Shown in pieces: positions 61,024 through 64,000 of a DNA stretch of 64,000 bases (positions are counted from its first letter, which is position 1; every line of letters begins with the position of its first letter). The notes under the pieces were generated by a model. That model was not told the origin of the DNA and ran no database searches. It worked only from the letters and a program-made list of their open reading frames with translations. This DNA comes from Kaistia soli DSM 19436 (lineage in GTDB: Bacteria; Pseudomonadota; Alphaproteobacteria; Rhizobiales; Kaistiaceae). Both the position numbers and the translations under genes were made by a program. The stretch is from NCBI RefSeq assembly GCF_900129325.1, contig NZ_FQUP01000006.1, forward strand, positions 124,001 through 188,000, read 5' to 3'.

Positions 61024-62534
61024 GCGTCGAACCCGGTCGCGATCATGTGGTCAGCGGTGCGGAGCGCCTGCGCCGCGATCGTCAGCGCCGGATTGACGGC
61101 GGCCGAGGTCGGCAGGAAGCCGGCGTCGACAACAAAGAGATTGCGGTGGTCATGGGCGCGGCAATGGATATCGAGCGCCGATGTCGCCGGATCGGTACCG
61201 AAACGGACCGTGCCGCACTGATGCGAGGGCGTGCGCCCATCGAAGTGATGCGTGAGCACCAGCGGGAAGCCGGCGGCATGAAAACGCTCTTTCATGACGC
61301 GGACGAGCTTCCAATGCGCCTCCATGTTGGATCGCTTCCACTGCATGATGACCCGCTCGCCATCGACGCGGATGCGGCTGTCGCGATCCGGCAGATCTTC
61401 GTTCATGGCGAGAAAATCGACGCTGTGGCGAGACAAGAGGCTCAGCGTCCATTCCGGCGCGAAACGGACATTGGCCTTGAGGATCGCACCGGAGACACGG
61501 CCGAGAAGCTGCATGTTGCCGAGCGGCTTGCCGCCCCTGCCGTCCGACAAATAGAAGTCGTTGAAGCCGAACGTCTTCTGGTGGATGGCATCATTGGTGA
61601 AACGCGGATCGACGGCGATCATCGCCGTCATGTTGTGGCTCATGAAATAGCGCCCGACCACATCCGAGCCGTTGGCGAGCCCGTTTGGAAAGGCTTCGCT
61701 TTTCGAGGCGAGCAGCATGGCCGCCGATTTCACCGCGCCGGTCGAGAGCACGACGATCTTCGGCGACAGCGTCTTCGTTTCACCGTCCTGCACATAGACG
61801 ACAGTGGTGATGCGGCCGTCAGGTCCGGCGACAAGCCGCGTGACCTCAGCGCCAGTCTCGATCGTGATGTTGGGATCGGCGAGGGCCGTCGCGAGGCCGC
61901 AGGTCTCGGCGTCCATCTTGCCGGTGCGGGCATCCGGGAACGCATCCCAGGGTGTCCGCGCCTTCTTCAGCCATTGATCGATGTCGACGCCGAGCGGCAG
62001 CGAAGCCGGATGCAGGCCGGCAGCCGCGAGCCGCCGCCGCACCGCCGCCAGCGCCGGTTCATCCGGGATGGCGCCGAAAGCATAGGGTTGCGAGTGATAC
62101 GGCTCGGTGTCGTCGTCGCCGAGCTCGCCGCGCACGCGGTAGAGCTGTTCGGCGCGGCTGTAATAGGGCTCCATTTCGGCATAGGAGATCGGCCAGGCCG
62201 GCGACACGCCGCCATCATGCTCCATGGCTTCGAAATCCTCGGCGCGGTAGCGGATCAGCACCGCGCCATAAAATTTCGAATTGCCGCCGACGTAGTAATA
62301 ATTGCCTGGATTGAACGGGGCGTCGTTGGCCTCGGCGTCGTACCACTGCTCCTTGGGCCGAAAATAGCCGCGCTGAAAAATGGCGCGTGCGTCGCGGTTC
62401 TCGGGCCGATCGGCGAGCTGACGCCCCTTTTCCAGGATGAGGACGCGCGCACCCGAGCCGGCGAGACCGGCGGCCAGCGTCGCGCCGCCCATGCCCGAGC
62501 CGATGATGACGATGTCGGGGGTCATGACGATCAT
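61020..62534 (-). CDS. GMC family oxidoreductase (sugar-type)
   Basis: A 504-residue FAD enzyme of the GMC superfamily related to sugar dehydrogenases (VIIGSGMGGATLAAGL, GGNSKFYGAVLIRY, LSTGAVKSAAMLLASKS, HQCGTVRFG, VDAGFLPTSAAVNPALTIAA). ATG 62534 overlaps the ATPase stop by ATGA; MTPDIV at 62525 is an alternative start. It lies between a UgpC-type ATPase gene and an SDR gene in one minus-strand operon, suggesting oxidation of the imported sugar or polyol. Confidence 0.9.
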   Translation of the reverse strand: MIVMTPDIVIIGSGMGGATLAAGLAGSGARVLILEKGRQLADRPENRDARAIFQRGYFRPKEQWYDAEANDAPFNPGNYYYVGGNSKFYGAVLIRYRAEDFEAMEHDGGVSPAWPISYAEMEPYYSRAEQLYRVRGELGDDDTEPYHSQPYAFGAIPDEPALAAVRRRLAAAGLHPASLPLGVDIDQWLKKARTPWDAFPDARTGKMDAETCGLATALADPNITIETGAEVTRLVAGPDGRITTVVYVQDGETKTLSPKIVVLSTGAVKSAAMLLASKSEAFPNGLANGSDVVGRYFMSHNMTAMIAVDPRFTNDAIHQKTFGFNDFYLSDGRGGKPLGNMQLLGRVSGAILKANVRFAPEWTLSLLSRHSVDFLAMNEDLPDRDSRIRVDGERVIMQWKRSNMEAHWKLVRVMKERFHAAGFPLVLTHHFDGRTPSHQCGTVRFGTDPATSALDIHCRAHDHRNLFVVDAGFLPTSAAVNPALTIAAQALRTADHMIATGFDA

Positions 62535-63646
62535 GCCACCCGAAGTTCGGTCTTGGGATCGAAGAACACGGCCTTGTCCATGTTGAAGGTGAAGGGCGCG
62601 CGCTGACCGCCCCTGACAGAAGCGTCCGAGCGCATGCGCGCGATGACATGCTTGCCGCCGAGATGGGTGACGACGAACGTGTCGGAGCCAGCCGGCTCGA
62701 CCACCTCGACGTGGCAATCGGCATCGACGAGCGTCTTGGCGTTGCGATCGGCACCATCGTGGTCGGTGATCGCCTCGGGACGGATGCCGAGCAGCACATC
62801 CTGGCCGAGAACCGTGCCGAGCTTTTCAGACGCGGCGCCGGGATCGAGAATGAGATCCTCTTCATTCGCCCGGCTCAGCGCGACGACCGTCCTGCCATTC
62901 TCTGCGCGGATATTGGCCGGCACGAGGTTCATCGATGGCGAACCCATGAAGTCGGCGACGAACATGTTGACCGGGTTGTTGTAGACCTCGGCCGGGCTTC
63001 CGAACTGCTGCAGCACGCCATCCTTCAACACGGCGATCTGGGTCGCCAGCGTCATGGCCTCGATCTGGTCATGCGTCACATAGACGATCGTGGTGCCCAT
63101 GCGCTGGTGCAGCCGCTTGATCTCGGTGCGCATGTCGACCCGGAGCTTGGCGTCGAGATTGCTGAGCGGCTCGTCGAACAGGAACACCTGCGGATCGCGC
63201 ACCAGCGCGCGTCCCATGGCGACGCGCTGGCGCTGGCCGCCCGAAAGCTGGCTCGGCTTGCGGTTCAGGAGATGACCCATCTGCAGCATGTCCGCGACCT
63301 TGGCCACCGCCGCGACTCGTTCCGCCTTCGGAACGCCGCGCATTTCGAGCCCGAAGGCGATGTTCTCGGCGACCGTCATATTCGGGTAGAGCGCATAGGA
63401 CTGGAACACCATCGCAATGTCGCGCTGCGAGGGATGCAGTTCGTTGACGCGGCGGCCGTTGATGCGCACCTCGCCCTCGGAGATCGTGTCGAGCCCGGCG
63501 ATCATCGAGAGCAGCGTGGACTTGCCGCAGCCTGATGGCCCGACCAGCACGAGGAAGCCACCCTCTTCCACCTCGAGCGTTATGCCCTTCAGAACCTCGG
63601 TGGCGCCGAAGCGCTTGACGAGACGGTCGATTTCCAGAAACGCCAT
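62531..63646 (-). CDS. carbohydrate ABC transporter ATPase (UgpC/MsmK type)
   Basis: A 371-residue ATPase with Walker A GPSGCGKST, signature LSGGQRQR, Walker B VFLFDEP, H-loop THDQ and a C-terminal MalK-type TOBE/OB regulatory domain (PEAITDHDG, FVVTHLGGKHV). It energises the permease encoded immediately upstream (4-base gap). Substrate likely a sugar, polyol or glycerol-phosphate-type compound. Confidence 0.93.
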   Translation of the reverse strand: MAFLEIDRLVKRFGATEVLKGITLEVEEGGFLVLVGPSGCGKSTLLSMIAGLDTISEGEVRINGRRVNELHPSQRDIAMVFQSYALYPNMTVAENIAFGLEMRGVPKAERVAAVAKVADMLQMGHLLNRKPSQLSGGQRQRVAMGRALVRDPQVFLFDEPLSNLDAKLRVDMRTEIKRLHQRMGTTIVYVTHDQIEAMTLATQIAVLKDGVLQQFGSPAEVYNNPVNMFVADFMGSPSMNLVPANIRAENGRTVVALSRANEEDLILDPGAASEKLGTVLGQDVLLGIRPEAITDHDGADRNAKTLVDADCHVEVVEPAGSDTFVVTHLGGKHVIARMRSDASVRGGQRAPFTFNMDKAVFFDPKTELRVA

Positions 63647-63650
63647 GGTT

Positions 63651-64000
63651 CTATCCCTTGACGGCGCCCGCCATGAGACCGCGCACGAAATAGCGGCCGG
63701 CGAGGACGTAGACGAGGAGCGTCGGCATCGCGGCGATCATCGCGGCGGCCATGTTGACATTGTATTCGACGACGCCGGTCGACGTGTTGACGACATTGTT
63801 GAGCGCCACCGTCATCGGCATCACGTCGCCCGAGCCGGCATAGGCCGAGGCGAACAGGAAGTCGTTCCAGATATTGGTGAACTGGTAGATCACCGTCACC
63901 ACGATGATCGGCAGTGAATTCGGCAGCAGCACGCGGCGAAAAATCTGAAAGAAGCTGGCGCCGTCGACCATGGCGGCCTTCACCAGTTCGGTGGGGAACG
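63651..64000 (-). CDS. carbohydrate ABC transporter permease, C-terminal part (start outside window)
   Basis: The frame is open to the window edge and encodes the last 116 residues or so of a MalG/UgpE-type permease: the EAA loop (VKAAMVDGASFFQIFRRVLLP), then helices (IIVVTVIYQFTNIWNDFLFA and AAAMIAAMPTLLVYVLAGRYF) ending RGLMAGAVKG, the typical MalG tail. It is the most upstream visible gene of the sugar-type operon. Confidence 0.92.
   Translation of the reverse strand, partial: FPTELVKAAMVDGASFFQIFRRVLLPNSLPIIVVTVIYQFTNIWNDFLFASAYAGSGDVMPMTVALNNVVNTSTGVVEYNVNMAAAMIAAMPTLLVYVLAGRYFVRGLMAGAVKG

Overview
The window is GC-rich, densely coded bacterial chromosome from an alphaproteobacterium, most likely of the order Hyphomicrobiales (Rhizobiales). 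The evidence is a GcrA cell-cycle regulator with clustered GANTC (CcrM) sites in its promoter, a complete PhyR-NepR-EcfG general stress locus with the order's characteristic promoter motif, a SAM-II riboswitch in front of metZ, Shemin-pathway HemA, two-domain Dcd, a TauE/SafE plus TIGR02186 pair, and a PodJ-like polarity protein. The genus cannot be fixed from sequence alone. I saw no rRNA, tRNA, CRISPR array, IS element or phage module.

Layout. 1-8.1 kb: 3' end of an ATP-dependent DNA ligase, a GNAT enzyme, small membrane and secreted proteins, a sulfur-compound exporter pair, a giant coiled-coil/Sel1 PodJ-like protein and a MerR regulator. 8.1-12.6 kb: proline iminopeptidase coupled to a divergent SSS-like transporter, then a cytosine-deaminase-like amidohydrolase. 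12.8-14.8 kb: two tiny convergent genes split by a 1.55-kb segment that carries a PLP decarboxylase and is bounded by a 25-bp perfect direct repeat. 14.85-22.5 kb: a seven-gene minus-strand operon (polyamine-type ABC importer, class V aminotransferase, NtaA-type flavin monooxygenase, M24 metallohydrolase) that looks like an uptake-and-degradation pathway for an unidentified nitrogenous compound.

22.7-36.9 kb: type II NADH dehydrogenase, an exported LssY_C protein, an EcfG-promoter small acidic protein, DUF1275, glycerate 2-kinase with an SDR, a FAH-type hydratase, dcd, riboswitch-controlled metZ, an outer-membrane protein, hemA with an FNR-type box, an aminotransferase, mscL and apaG. 37-41 kb: argD-argF-hslO read leftward from a promoter with a leader terminator, divergent from gcrA. 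41-53 kb: a pyrimidine/hydantoin-type nitrogen region with a RutR-like repressor, preT-preA with a RutR-like box, a GntR regulator with a palindromic operator, a second polyamine-type ABC importer and a hydantoin-racemase-like protein that lacks both catalytic cysteines.

53-57 kb: general stress region (DUF883 pair, phyR, nepR, ecfG, a class A beta-lactamase, DUF1328) with several EcfG-type promoters. 57-64 kb: ribB with a degenerate second domain, a Dabb protein, and a sugar/polyol-type operon (ABC permease, UgpC-type ATPase, GMC oxidoreductase, SDR) followed by a second GMC oxidoreductase with a LacI-type palindrome in front.
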